Below, piece by piece: positions 37,323-45,735 of a stretch of 64,000 bases of DNA. The position numbers and the translations under genes are program-made. Origin of the DNA: CAILZL01 sp050181835 (lineage in GTDB: Bacteria; Pseudomonadota; Gammaproteobacteria; Steroidobacterales; Steroidobacteraceae); assembly GCA_050181835.1 (NCBI GenBank), contig JBFXCU010000006.1, positions 55,844 through 119,843 on the forward strand, written 5' to 3'. The notes under the pieces were generated by a model. It was not told the DNA's origin, did no database searches, and saw only the letters and a list, made by a program, of their open reading frames with translations. Position 1 is the first letter of the stretch. Every line of letters begins with the position of its first letter.

Positions 37323-38366
37323 CTAATTCAGCAGGTCTCGTGCTTCGAGTACATGAGTTCGATACGATTCAAAGATACGTTCAAGCGCATCCGTCATGCT
37401 GACACGCGGTGCCCAGTTTAATTCGGCACAGGTATTGTCGATTTTGGGAACTCGATTCTGTACGTCTTGATAGCCATTTCCGTAGTAGTCACTGGCCATT
37501 ACATCGATCAACTTTACTTTCTTGGCAGATTCGGCGTATTCGGGATATTTGTCGGCCAATGCCAGCATGTTCTGGGCCAGCTCGCGTATCGAAAAATTAT
37601 TGGCGGGATTGCCGATGTTGTATATCTTGCCGGTTGCTATGCCATTCTTGTTTTCAATTATTGCCATTAACGCATCAATACCATCTTCAATGTGAGTGAA
37701 TGAGCGTTTTTGCTGTCCACCATCTACCAGTTTGATGGGCTCGCCACGCACGATATGCCCCAAAAATTGGGTCAGCACCCGTGAGCTACCCTCCTTGGCG
37801 GTATTGATGGAATCGAGGCCGGAACCGATCCAGTTAAAAGGTCGGAATAACGTGAAGTCAAATCCATGCTGTTGCCCATAGGCGTGTATAACACGATCCA
37901 TCATCTGTTTTGCGCAAGCGTAGATCCACCGTGGCTTGTTAATCGGGCCATAGACGGTATTGGAGTTTTCAGGGTCGAATGCCTCGTCGGTACACATGCC
38001 ATACACTTCGGAAGTCGATGGAAAAATCAGTCGCTTCTTGTACTCCACCGCAGCGCGGATGATCGGTAGGTTGGCTTCAAAATCAAGCTCAAAGACGCGC
38101 AGTGGCTCCTTTACGTAAGTAGCGGGAGTAGCGATCGCTACTAGTGGCAGGATGACGTCACATTTCTTTATGTGGTAGGTAATCCATTCGCGATTAATGG
38201 TGATATCGCCTTCAAAGAAATGGAAGCGCTTATCAGTTAGTAGTCCATCGATACGATCTGAGTTCATATCCATGCCATACACTTCCCAATCTGTGGTGCG
38301 CAGGATGCGATTAGCAAGATGGTGGCCAATGAAACCATTGACGCCGATGATGAGTACTTTTTTCAT
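37323..38366 (-). CDS. arnA: UDP-glucuronic acid oxidative decarboxylase (ArnA C-terminal half, separate)
   Basis: This enzyme turns UDP-glucuronic acid into UDP-4-keto-pentose, the entry step to L-Ara4N. In E. coli it is the C-terminal domain of bifunctional ArnA; here it is a stand-alone protein of about 347 residues. Features: NAD motif GVNGFIGHHLA, FPSTSEVYGMC with catalytic Ser/Glu, YACAKQMMDR with YxxxK, DGGQQKRSFTHIEDG with the catalytic Arg, and NIGNPANNFSI. The open frame continues upstream for 57 codons, but ATG 38366 gives the canonical KKVLIIGVNGFIG start. It lies 52 bp after the formyltransferase gene. Confidence 0.93.
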   Translation of the reverse strand: MKKVLIIGVNGFIGHHLANRILRTTDWEVYGMDMNSDRIDGLLTDKRFHFFEGDITINREWITYHIKKCDVILPLVAIATPATYVKEPLRVFELDFEANLPIIRAAVEYKKRLIFPSTSEVYGMCTDEAFDPENSNTVYGPINKPRWIYACAKQMMDRVIHAYGQQHGFDFTLFRPFNWIGSGLDSINTAKEGSSRVLTQFLGHIVRGEPIKLVDGGQQKRSFTHIEDGIDALMAIIENKNGIATGKIYNIGNPANNFSIRELAQNMLALADKYPEYAESAKKVKLIDVMASDYYGNGYQDVQNRVPKIDNTCAELNWAPRVSMTDALERIFESYRTHVLEARDLLN

Positions 38367-38418
38367 AATAAATACGTCTGCTGAAAAAGTGGTAAGTGCG
38401 TGAGTGATATTCAGTAAA

Positions 38419-39342
38419 TTAGGACAGGTTGACAGGCCATTGACTAAATAGCTTAAGCCAGCTTGGCTGATCCAAAGTCCGCCCGTTGTGCTCTGACTCG
38501 ATAATTTCGATTGTGCTTCCGTCGTGAAGTTCCGCATACAAATGGTGTGCGTCCCAATACAAACAGGGGTGGGTATGCACGACTCGCATATCTGCTGGAA
38601 TTCTGCTGCTTAGAATGCGTAACGCTTTTCCTTGTAGTTCGGTAAATGCGCCTGGGTACGGCGGTGCTACCGCGCGGATCAAGTTGTGAATAGCTAACGC
38701 ACTATGCTGCCAGTTGATACGACCATCTTCGGCTTTGCGGCCGCCGAAATACGATCCTGCGGTGAGCTGCTGGGGGGTCAACTGAACCGTGCCATCAAGT
38801 ATGCTGGGCAACGATTTGTCGAGCGCTAATTCGGCTGCTACGGTTACCTTCTGAAATACATCCAGTGCCGTATCATCCGGCAGGATAGGAACCGCTTGTT
38901 GTGCGGCAATCGCACCCGCATCGGGCTTGATCTCCATTTGATGCAGCGTCGCGCCAGTATGGCGTTCGCCGTTGATAATCGCCCAATTCACTGGCACTCG
39001 ACCGCGATACTTGGGTAACAACGATCCATGCATGTTGTAAGCACCCCGGCTGGCACAAGCCAGTAGTTCCGCTCCAAGCATGTGCCGATAGTAAAACGAG
39101 AAAATAAACTCTGGTTGAATGCTGCGAATGCGTTGCAACCAATGCGGCTCATTAGGATTACCGGGGCTGGCATAAGGCAGTCGATTGCGCGCCGCCAGTT
39201 TGGCGACGCTATTAAACCAGATATTTTCCTTGGGGTCGTCGTCATGGGTTAGCACCAATTGCACGTTCACGCCATGAGCAAGCAGCACCGACAGACAGCG
39301 AACGCCGACATTGTGGTAAGCAAATACAACCGCGCGGGTCAT
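38419..39342 (-). CDS. arnA: UDP-L-Ara4N formyltransferase (ArnA N-terminal half, separate)
   Basis: This protein formylates UDP-L-Ara4N using N10-formyl-tetrahydrofolate, which drives the pathway forward. It corresponds to the N-terminal domain of E. coli ArnA but is encoded alone (307 residues). Markers are VVFAYHNVGVRCLSVLL, HDDDPKENIWFNSV, the active-site YNMHGSLLPKYRGRVPVNW with Asn and His, GERHTGATLHQM, and KPDAGAI with the catalytic Asp. The C-terminal subdomain has GRINWQ and RAVAPPYPGAFTEL. ATG 39342 overlaps the arnC stop by 4 bp. The symbol arnA is used for both halves because both activities match. Confidence 0.93.
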   Translation of the reverse strand: MTRAVVFAYHNVGVRCLSVLLAHGVNVQLVLTHDDDPKENIWFNSVAKLAARNRLPYASPGNPNEPHWLQRIRSIQPEFIFSFYYRHMLGAELLACASRGAYNMHGSLLPKYRGRVPVNWAIINGERHTGATLHQMEIKPDAGAIAAQQAVPILPDDTALDVFQKVTVAAELALDKSLPSILDGTVQLTPQQLTAGSYFGGRKAEDGRINWQHSALAIHNLIRAVAPPYPGAFTELQGKALRILSSRIPADMRVVHTHPCLYWDAHHLYAELHDGSTIEIIESEHNGRTLDQPSWLKLFSQWPVNLS

Positions 39343-40301
39343 GTCGGATCACGCTTTTCAAGCACCGCTTGTATCAAATATCGCGGTCGTGATTGCACTT
39401 GCTGATAGATGCGTCCTACGTATTCTCCCAGCAATCCCAGTCCGAACAAGGCGACACCGAGCAGCATGAAAGCGATACCGAATAGAGTGAACAAGCCTTC
39501 TGCTTCCGGACCGATGAAAATTCGACGTATTGCCAGCCATATCACGAAGCAGGTCGAGATGCCTGATGTGATCAGGCCGAGTACGGTAAAAAACTGCAGT
39601 GGCGCACGCGAATAACCGGTCATCAGATCGAAGTTCAATCGCATCAATGTCGTCAGCGAATACTTGGATTCACCTGCGGCACGTTCTTCGTGAGCCACTT
39701 CTACATCGGTGGGATGACGTGCATAGGTATAGGCTAACGCCGGGATAAAAAGATTGACTTCATGTGAGTGGTTGATGGCATCGATGATATCGCGGCTGTA
39801 AGCACGCAGCATACAGCCCTGATCCCGCATGCGAATTCGCGTAGTACGCTCGCGTAGCCGGTTCAGTAGGCGCGATGCAAATTTTCGAAACGCATTGTCA
39901 TTACGCTCACGGCGATAGCCGCCCACATAATCGTATCCCTCGCGCATTTTTGCTATCAGCTTGGCAATCTCTTCCGGTGGGTTTTGCAGGTCAGCATCAA
40001 GCGTTACCACGATGGCACCACGAGTAAGTTCAAAACCTGCATTGATGGCCATATGCTGACCAGCGTTTATCGCCAGCAATACGACGCGAGTAACATCGTT
40101 TCGTTTGTTAAATTGTTCACGGAGCATTGCGGGTGACTGGTCATGACTGCCATCGTCAACCAGAATCAATTCATAGCGCAGCGCCATCTCCTGGCTGAGC
40201 CGATCCAGTGCTGGGTACAGCCGTGCGAACAATGCATCCAGTCCGGCCTGTTCATTGTAAATTGGAATGACGACAGATAAGTCGATGGTGGTCATGAGCA
40301 T
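39339..40301 (-). CDS. arnC: ArnC, undecaprenyl-phosphate Ara4FN transferase
   Basis: ArnC moves 4-formamido-arabinose from UDP to undecaprenyl phosphate on the cytoplasmic face of the inner membrane. The protein of about 320 residues has a GT2 domain (LSVVIPIYNEQAGLDALF, LVDDGSHDQSP, VTLDADLQNPPEE, RDQGCMLRAYSR) and two C-terminal membrane helices (LQFFTVLGLITSGISTCFVI and LFGIAFMLLGVALFGLGLL). A longer frame to 40586 runs opposite the arnB coding sequence and is rejected. ATG 40301 shares one base with the arnB stop; ATG 40295 is a second choice. Confidence 0.94.
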   Translation of the reverse strand: MLMTTIDLSVVIPIYNEQAGLDALFARLYPALDRLSQEMALRYELILVDDGSHDQSPAMLREQFNKRNDVTRVVLLAINAGQHMAINAGFELTRGAIVVTLDADLQNPPEEIAKLIAKMREGYDYVGGYRRERNDNAFRKFASRLLNRLRERTTRIRMRDQGCMLRAYSRDIIDAINHSHEVNLFIPALAYTYARHPTDVEVAHEERAAGESKYSLTTLMRLNFDLMTGYSRAPLQFFTVLGLITSGISTCFVIWLAIRRIFIGPEAEGLFTLFGIAFMLLGVALFGLGLLGEYVGRIYQQVQSRPRYLIQAVLEKRDPT

Positions 40302-41440
40302 CAGTGGTGATGTGATTGCAGGATGCCGACCAACGCGAGGACAACACGTTCCACGTCTGTTTCGGTCATGTCGGGAAACAAGGGCAGGGAGAGAATATTC
40401 CGCCCCACATATTCTGTATTGGGGAAGTCTCCTGCTTGCCAGCCAAGGCGGCGATATAGTGCGAATAAATGGATGGGTGGGTAGTGCACGCCAGTGCCAA
40501 TTCCTTGCGCATCTAGTTCCGCCATGATCGCTGCACGTTTTATAGTCAGTTTTGCTTCCGGCAGGACTACTTGAAACATATGCCAATTGCTGTCGGTAAA
40601 GTTAGCTACCGGCAAGCCCAGATCTGGTACGTCGTATTTGTGTAGCATACCCAGATAGTGTTTTGCCAGCGCGCGCCGCTTGCTGGTGAACTCATTCAGA
40701 TGCGGTAACTGCCCCAATCCGACGCGGGCAGCCACATCAGTCAGATTGAACTTGCCACCAACCACTTCTACTTCCATACCGTCATAACCAGAGCGCACCA
40801 CGCCTTGCAGTCGATATTGTTCAGCGAGTCTGGCTTCCTGTTCGTTGTTCAGCACCAAGCAGCCACCTTCGATAGTGGTGATGTTTTTGTTGGCGTGAAA
40901 GCTGAAGGAAACAAAGTCGCCGCTGGCTCCGATTTTGTTGCCGTGCCATGTACTACCGAAGGACTGCGCAGCATCTTCAACCACGCGCAGCTGATGCTTA
41001 TTGGCAATTGCATAAAGCTGATTTCGATCAACCGGTAATCCGGCGAGATCGACAGGAATGATCGCGCGAGTCGCCGGGGTAATGGCAGCTTCGATACGAG
41101 ATAGATCGATATTACGTGTCAGTGGATCGATATCGACGAATACCGGCTTGGCACCCACTTCGAGAATAATATTACTGGTCGACACCCAGGATAGTGCGGT
41201 GGTGATCACTTCATGTCCTGCTCCTATCCCGGCAATGCGCAGCGCAATTTCCATGGTACACGTACCAGAATTGAACACACGCACCGGACGATCGCCGCAG
41301 TAGCGTGACAGCTGTGCTTCAAATTCTCTTACGTTGGGGCCCGATGTAATCCAGCCCGAGCGCAGCACATCGACAACGCCTGCAATGGTCGCTTCGTCAA
41401 TGGTAGGCTTGGTCAGTGGCAATCGGGTGTTAACACTCAT
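40301..41440 (-). CDS. arnB: ArnB, UDP-L-Ara4O aminotransferase
   Basis: ArnB uses pyridoxal phosphate and glutamate to aminate UDP-4-keto-arabinose to UDP-L-Ara4N. The 379-residue protein belongs to the DegT/DnrJ/EryC1 family. Key points: LPLTKPTIDEATIAGV N-terminus, GTCTMEIALRIAGI, TTALSWVSTSNIIL, VEDAAQSFGSTWHG, and the cofactor lysine in FSFHANKNITTIEGG. The C-terminal NWHMFQVVLPE and GVHYPPIHLFALYRRLG segments match the ArnB branch. ATG 41440. It begins 7 bp after the stop of the ArnE-like gene and ends by overlapping arnC. Confidence 0.95.
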   Translation of the reverse strand: MSVNTRLPLTKPTIDEATIAGVVDVLRSGWITSGPNVREFEAQLSRYCGDRPVRVFNSGTCTMEIALRIAGIGAGHEVITTALSWVSTSNIILEVGAKPVFVDIDPLTRNIDLSRIEAAITPATRAIIPVDLAGLPVDRNQLYAIANKHQLRVVEDAAQSFGSTWHGNKIGASGDFVSFSFHANKNITTIEGGCLVLNNEQEARLAEQYRLQGVVRSGYDGMEVEVVGGKFNLTDVAARVGLGQLPHLNEFTSKRRALAKHYLGMLHKYDVPDLGLPVANFTDSNWHMFQVVLPEAKLTIKRAAIMAELDAQGIGTGVHYPPIHLFALYRRLGWQAGDFPNTEYVGRNILSLPLFPDMTETDVERVVLALVGILQSHHH

Positions 41441-41447
41441 GAGCGAC

Positions 41448-41819
41448 TCAAGGTCTGGTAATCAACACCACGCCAACAATAATGACGGCAATACCAATCA
41501 TACGCGTCGGCGAGAGCGCTTCAGAAAATAGATACCAAGCGGCAAGCGAGTTAACGATGTAGCCGATAGATAACATCGGATAAGCAATGCTAACTGGTGT
41601 GCGTGACAGCGCCCCGATCCATACCACCACGCTAATCGCATAGCAGGCCAGACCTGCAAGAATGTGCGGTTCAAACAGCAACCTTGGCGCTGCCGCCCAA
41701 ATTCCATGCCCCGAAAATTCGAACTGACCGACCGCGTTGGTGCCCGCTTTTAGCAAAAGCTGGGCGCAGGCATTTAGCAATACACCAACGATCACCAAAG
41801 TAAATGCAATGCCAGTCAT
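41448..41819 (-). CDS. ArnE-like SMR-family flippase subunit
   Basis: This is a 123-residue protein with four hydrophobic helices, in the small multidrug resistance (EmrE-like) superfamily. In enterobacteria two such proteins, ArnE and ArnF, together flip undecaprenyl-phosphate-Ara4N to the periplasm. Here only one is present in the cluster. Segments include ITFTLVIV-type helix one, CAQLLLKAGTNAVGQ, ACYAISVVVWIGALSRTPVS and PMLSIGYIVNSLAAWYLF. ATG 41819 overlaps the arnT stop by 4 bp (ATGA). It may work as a homodimer or pair with a partner elsewhere. Confidence 0.86.
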   Translation of the reverse strand: MTGIAFTLVIVGVLLNACAQLLLKAGTNAVGQFEFSGHGIWAAAPRLLFEPHILAGLACYAISVVVWIGALSRTPVSIAYPMLSIGYIVNSLAAWYLFSEALSPTRMIGIAVIIVGVVLITRP

Positions 41820-43501
41820 GGTTGTTTATTGGGCTTGGAAATGGCTAACAGGTCGTGGTGCGTGGCAACAATTTCCATCATAACGCCTCGCTGTTTAAGT
41901 TGTTCAAATACATCGGTTCTGAGTATTGCTATTGGATGGGGGGCATTTGACCAAGCATGTAGAAAATCATCAATACCATCGAGTCCCAAGCTGGGCTCTT
42001 GGGTTAGACCAAAGTCCAGTTCACCACGATAACCAACCAGAGTAATTGTTCGATGCAGATAAAAGGGGAGTGTTTGCGGGTACTGACTGATGCTGTATAG
42101 GGTTGTGTCAGGTTTTAGTTGCGGTGCCAACTGTACAGCCAGACTATGTGCCGAGCGAGTAGTGCGTAATGCATCCGCGCCATATATGAGCAAACTCAGG
42201 CCGAATAGTGTGCCTAATCCCATTGCGATCACGGCAGCTTGCTGGTGATTTCGCATCAGTAGCCAGAGCGCGACCACTACGCCGCATGCGGCAGCTGCAA
42301 AGCCACTTGCTACGAAGGGCCGCAAGTCTGCGACCAAGTCAACAGCATCCGGGCCTGCCACGCCGTTAGGCAAAAGTGCAATCGAGATGGCAAGCGCAGC
42401 GAGGATGCCAGCCATGGCGAATAAATGCCACTGTGCGGTTCGCGTCCGCATGCGCGTTAGGCTATCTGCGGTCAACAGCGCAATGGCCGGAAATATTGGC
42501 GTGATATACGGTGCTAATTTGGAATGCGACATGCTGAAGAAAGTAACGACCGCAATGATCCATATCCACAGGAATCGTCGTACCTGAAAGCGGTTATTCA
42601 CATCCGCACACCAGCTGGATTTGAATGATGAAAGAAATATAGAGAGCCATGGCAGCGAGCCCACCACGATCAACGGCAGAAAATACCACCATGGTGCGTC
42701 GCGTTCATGTACTGAGGTCAGGAAACGCTCAAACTGTTCGTGATAGAAAAAGAATCGCGGGAATTCCGGGTTTTGCAGTGATACGGCCACTATCCATGGC
42801 ACGCTGATCAATAGAAACAGCGGCAACCCGCTCAATACGTAAAGGCGTTTCCAAGCGGACGTTTCTCGCGTTACGACCGTATATATCAGCAGAGTAAAGG
42901 TAGGTAGGATAAGTGCTACTAGCCCTTTGCTGAGAAAGCCCAATGCGGTCGCCGCCCACGCGACCCACATCCAGTAACGCTCAGTTGATGATTTTGGGGG
43001 TGAGCGCTGGGCCAATAAGAAGCTGAACACCGCTAATTCTAAAAAGAAACTCAGGCCCATGTCCAATGTGGTGAGATGACCCATTACCACATATAACAAA
43101 CTGCTGGCCAAAATTGCCGCAGCGGTATACCCGACACGCGAATTAAACAAATGCCCCGCAGCAAACCACAGCAGCACGATGCCTAAAAATCCAGTCAAGC
43201 CCGTCCAGAGACGGGCTGCGAATTCGTTTTGACCCAGTGTTTGATACGCGACAGCGGTGGCCCAATACTGCAATGGTGGTTTTTCGAAATACTTAAGACC
43301 ATCAAGTCGCGGCGTTACCCAGTCTCCGGTCGCCAACATTTCGCGCGGGATTTCGGCGTAGCGTCCTTCGTCAGGCTCGACCAGTCGCCGCGAGCCTAAT
43401 GTGCCAAACCATAAAATGCCGAACAGCAACACAATAATCGGCCAAGCGGGTAATCGGTTTTGCGTCATGGAAGATATGGGATGGCTAGGTTGGTCTTGCA
43501 T
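41816..43501 (-). CDS. arnT: ArnT, lipid A L-Ara4N transferase
   Basis: ArnT moves L-Ara4N from undecaprenyl phosphate to lipid A phosphates at the periplasmic face. The 561-residue protein has a dozen hydrophobic helices and a soluble C-terminal part. The GT83/GT39 catalytic loop is present: LVEPDEGRYAEIPREML and FEKPPLQYWATA. FLSKGLVALILP and HSKLAPYITPIFPA also match. The first ATG (43501) has no clear ribosome site; ATG 43468 is possible. It heads the arn transcript here, whereas in E. coli arnT lies downstream of arnD. The upstream 263 bp separates it from a divergent ArnT-like gene. Confidence 0.93.
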   Translation of the reverse strand: MQDQPSHPISSMTQNRLPAWPIIVLLFGILWFGTLGSRRLVEPDEGRYAEIPREMLATGDWVTPRLDGLKYFEKPPLQYWATAVAYQTLGQNEFAARLWTGLTGFLGIVLLWFAAGHLFNSRVGYTAAAILASSLLYVVMGHLTTLDMGLSFFLELAVFSFLLAQRSPPKSSTERYWMWVAWAATALGFLSKGLVALILPTFTLLIYTVVTRETSAWKRLYVLSGLPLFLLISVPWIVAVSLQNPEFPRFFFYHEQFERFLTSVHERDAPWWYFLPLIVVGSLPWLSIFLSSFKSSWCADVNNRFQVRRFLWIWIIAVVTFFSMSHSKLAPYITPIFPAIALLTADSLTRMRTRTAQWHLFAMAGILAALAISIALLPNGVAGPDAVDLVADLRPFVASGFAAAACGVVVALWLLMRNHQQAAVIAMGLGTLFGLSLLIYGADALRTTRSAHSLAVQLAPQLKPDTTLYSISQYPQTLPFYLHRTITLVGYRGELDFGLTQEPSLGLDGIDDFLHAWSNAPHPIAILRTDVFEQLKQRGVMMEIVATHHDLLAISKPNKQP

Positions 43502-43764
43502 TCTGGGGTTAGACGGCTAGCGCGATAAAATCAATCGGCTCAGTGAGTTGAATTCCAGAATTATTGATTTCAATTACGGCTAGTTTAACGTGCCGTAAGG
43601 ATGATTGTTACCGGGATCATCACTAAATTATGTCGGCCTAACGCGAAGCCAAGCGACAACTCTAGGCGTAGAGTTGCTGCGTAGTTGCGATAGCAGCTAG
43701 GCTCCGTCAGCAAATTATAGATTGATTGCTGTGAATAGTTGCAGGGCAAGGCGATTGATTTGCG
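43502..43764. promoter_or_regulatory. Divergent promoter region of arnT and the ArnT-like gene
   Basis: This 263-bp gap between divergent start codons must hold both promoters. A weak PmrA-like direct repeat, TTTAA-CGTGC-CGTAA, lies at 43584-43598, about 83 bp before arnT. It departs from the YTTAA-N5-YTTAA consensus at one position in the second half. No coding frame is credible. Confidence 0.35.
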
Positions 43765-45597
43765 ATGCTGCGGCGGTCTAAGCAACACATAAATAATAAT
43801 GGTACGACGAGCATTTCCAATTTTCTAAATTTTCGTTTTAGCTGGCTATTGATTAGCCTGCTTGCCCTGGCGCCACTGTGGGCAGTAGGTATGTTCGACC
43901 GTGGCCACTGGACTCCGGATGAGCCCCGTGAAGCTGATATTGCTTGGCGTATGAGTTTTCAAACGGATCGAACTTTGCCGCAACTGGCCGATGCTTCGTT
44001 TCTGGAAAAGCCTCCGCTTACTTATTGGCTGTCAGGCGCGGCGATGTATGTCTTCGGTGATTCCGCTGCGGCGAGCCGGGCACCAAATCTACTCTACGCG
44101 GCACTGGTGACGTTCTCCATCGGTGCACTGGTTTTTTCTATGGCAGGTGCAAGCGCCGCCGTTATTGCTGCAATCACCGCAGGCTCTGCTTTCACTGCTT
44201 ATCAGGTTGCAATCTGGTTGACGCCGGATGCGTGCTTGGTGGCTGGCTGTGCAGTCGCGTTGCTGGGCTTATACCGCGGCTATACAACTACAAGCATGCG
44301 CAGTAAATTGTTGTGGTACACGGTGATGCATGTTGGCGCTCTGATCGGCTTCATGGCCAAAAGTGGTCCGGGCTGGATATTTCCGGGGTTGGTACTGTTG
44401 GTCATGATTGTTTGGGAGCGCCGTTGGAACGAATTGTTACGTTGGCAGCTCTGGGCGGGACTGGCGATACAGGCTTTGATTATTGGTTGGTGGATTGGTG
44501 CCGTATTGAACCATCCAGATGGAATTGCCGCCCTGCGGGTTTTGTTCTGGAATAATCTCGCTGGACGCTTTGTCGACGTTCACGCTTCGGGTGCGCTGGA
44601 CTATGCCTCCGGCCACCAAAACTGGCCTGGTAAATATCTTGTTGAACTTCCATACCATCTGTTCCCGTGGACGTTATTGGTAGTGGCAGCGCTCTATCGG
44701 GCATGGTCGGCGGTTAAAATTGCCGGATCGGGTGGCACGCCATGGCGATTTGCGATTGCTGCGTGTGTGCCTTTCATCGCATTGCTGTCAGTTGCAACAA
44801 CTGCGAGAGGTATTTATATCGCCCCGGCATTGCTGGGCTTCGCTATCTTGGTTGGACTCTGGTCCAGGGATTTGGCAGCTGGGTCACTTCGCTGTGATGC
44901 TTTCGCAATACGCGCAACCCGGTATGCGGTGGGTGTGTTGGTAGTCATCATGATAGGCGGTTTGTGTGTTATGGCTATCGCCGAGTCTAATGCATCATCT
45001 GATGTATCAATGGTGATTGCCCTGAGTGGAGCTGCATTCGTTATCGCAATCGTTTCAATCTTTTGTTTTGCATCGTCAGCTAGATCGCAACGCCAGCAAC
45101 GTCCGTACTGGAGTTTGGGCTGGTCTTATGTGGCATTCTTATCCAGCATCGTAGTTGGTGGCTGCGTACTATTTCCCATCGTGGATCAATGGAATGACCG
45201 TGGCTCAATAGCGTGCGAAATAAAGACAGATAGCGCCGGGCATTCACTTGCGTTGTTACAGCCTGATGAAACTACCATCGCCATGATGGATTACCAATTA
45301 CAGACGCCGTTCTCTATCGTTGATTCATCGGATGCCGACGTAGCGAAACTGGCTGCGCATTGGTTTGCTGCTCATCCAGCTGATGGGTTGATTCTTATCA
45401 AGCTGCCCGCTCATGCTGTCGGCAAATTAACCCGATTGCTAAATCGACTTAGCAAACAGAAATCGCCGTCTGATGGCATGCTACTTACTCTGCAACAAGC
45501 AAACATTGCACGTCTTGTTAAGCGTTATGAGCTACCGGAAGGTCGTCGCTATGCCCTAATTGAGTCTTTCGGCGGACTTTCCCCGGCAGGAATTTAG
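43765..45597 (+). CDS. ArnT-like GT39-family membrane glycosyltransferase
   Basis: This is a 610-residue integral membrane protein of the dolichyl-phosphomannose mannosyltransferase-like group. It has the loop GHWTPDEPREADIAWRM and LEKPPLTYWLSGAAM, parallel to ArnT PDEGRYAE and FEKPPLQYW. About ten helices follow, then a C-terminal domain of about 120 residues. It is divergent from arnT. Likely it uses an undecaprenyl-phosphate sugar to glycosylate lipid A or another envelope acceptor, but donor and acceptor are unknown. ATG 43765 has an AAGG rather far upstream (13 bp). It is not a tandem duplicate, since similarity to arnT is confined to the catalytic loop by eye. Confidence 0.85.
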   Translation: MLRRSKQHINNNGTTSISNFLNFRFSWLLISLLALAPLWAVGMFDRGHWTPDEPREADIAWRMSFQTDRTLPQLADASFLEKPPLTYWLSGAAMYVFGDSAAASRAPNLLYAALVTFSIGALVFSMAGASAAVIAAITAGSAFTAYQVAIWLTPDACLVAGCAVALLGLYRGYTTTSMRSKLLWYTVMHVGALIGFMAKSGPGWIFPGLVLLVMIVWERRWNELLRWQLWAGLAIQALIIGWWIGAVLNHPDGIAALRVLFWNNLAGRFVDVHASGALDYASGHQNWPGKYLVELPYHLFPWTLLVVAALYRAWSAVKIAGSGGTPWRFAIAACVPFIALLSVATTARGIYIAPALLGFAILVGLWSRDLAAGSLRCDAFAIRATRYAVGVLVVIMIGGLCVMAIAESNASSDVSMVIALSGAAFVIAIVSIFCFASSARSQRQQRPYWSLGWSYVAFLSSIVVGGCVLFPIVDQWNDRGSIACEIKTDSAGHSLALLQPDETTIAMMDYQLQTPFSIVDSSDADVAKLAAHWFAAHPADGLILIKLPAHAVGKLTRLLNRLSKQKSPSDGMLLTLQQANIARLVKRYELPEGRRYALIESFGGLSPAGI

Positions 45598-45671
45598 GAT
45601 GTAATCCTGAACCGAAGTAAATAGGTTTCAATTCACAAGGCACGTGCCCTTCACGGTGATTGGCAGCACGA

Positions 45672-45688
45672 TTCTTTACGTTTCTTTA
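45672..45688 (+). promoter_or_regulatory. Short direct repeat upstream of RND system 2
   Basis: Two TTCTTTA copies lie 10 bp apart at 45672-45678 and 45682-45688, about 50 bp before the first gene of the exporter operon. Helical spacing of about one turn is what response-regulator sites often show. No known consensus is matched, so this is only a candidate operator. Confidence 0.25.
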
Positions 45689-45735
45689 TGACGTGCGCAG
45701 CCCATTTGATTGCCAAAGAAAGTTAAAATGAACAG

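Noticed and set aside
38367..38537. 57-residue extension of the decarboxylase
   Set aside because: The canonical nucleotide-binding N-terminus begins at ATG 38366, and the extension overlaps the end of the formyltransferase gene.
40302..40586. N-terminal extension of arnC by 95 residues
   Set aside because: It lies wholly within the arnB coding region, has low-complexity composition, and ArnC relatives start at the ATG overlapping the arnB stop.
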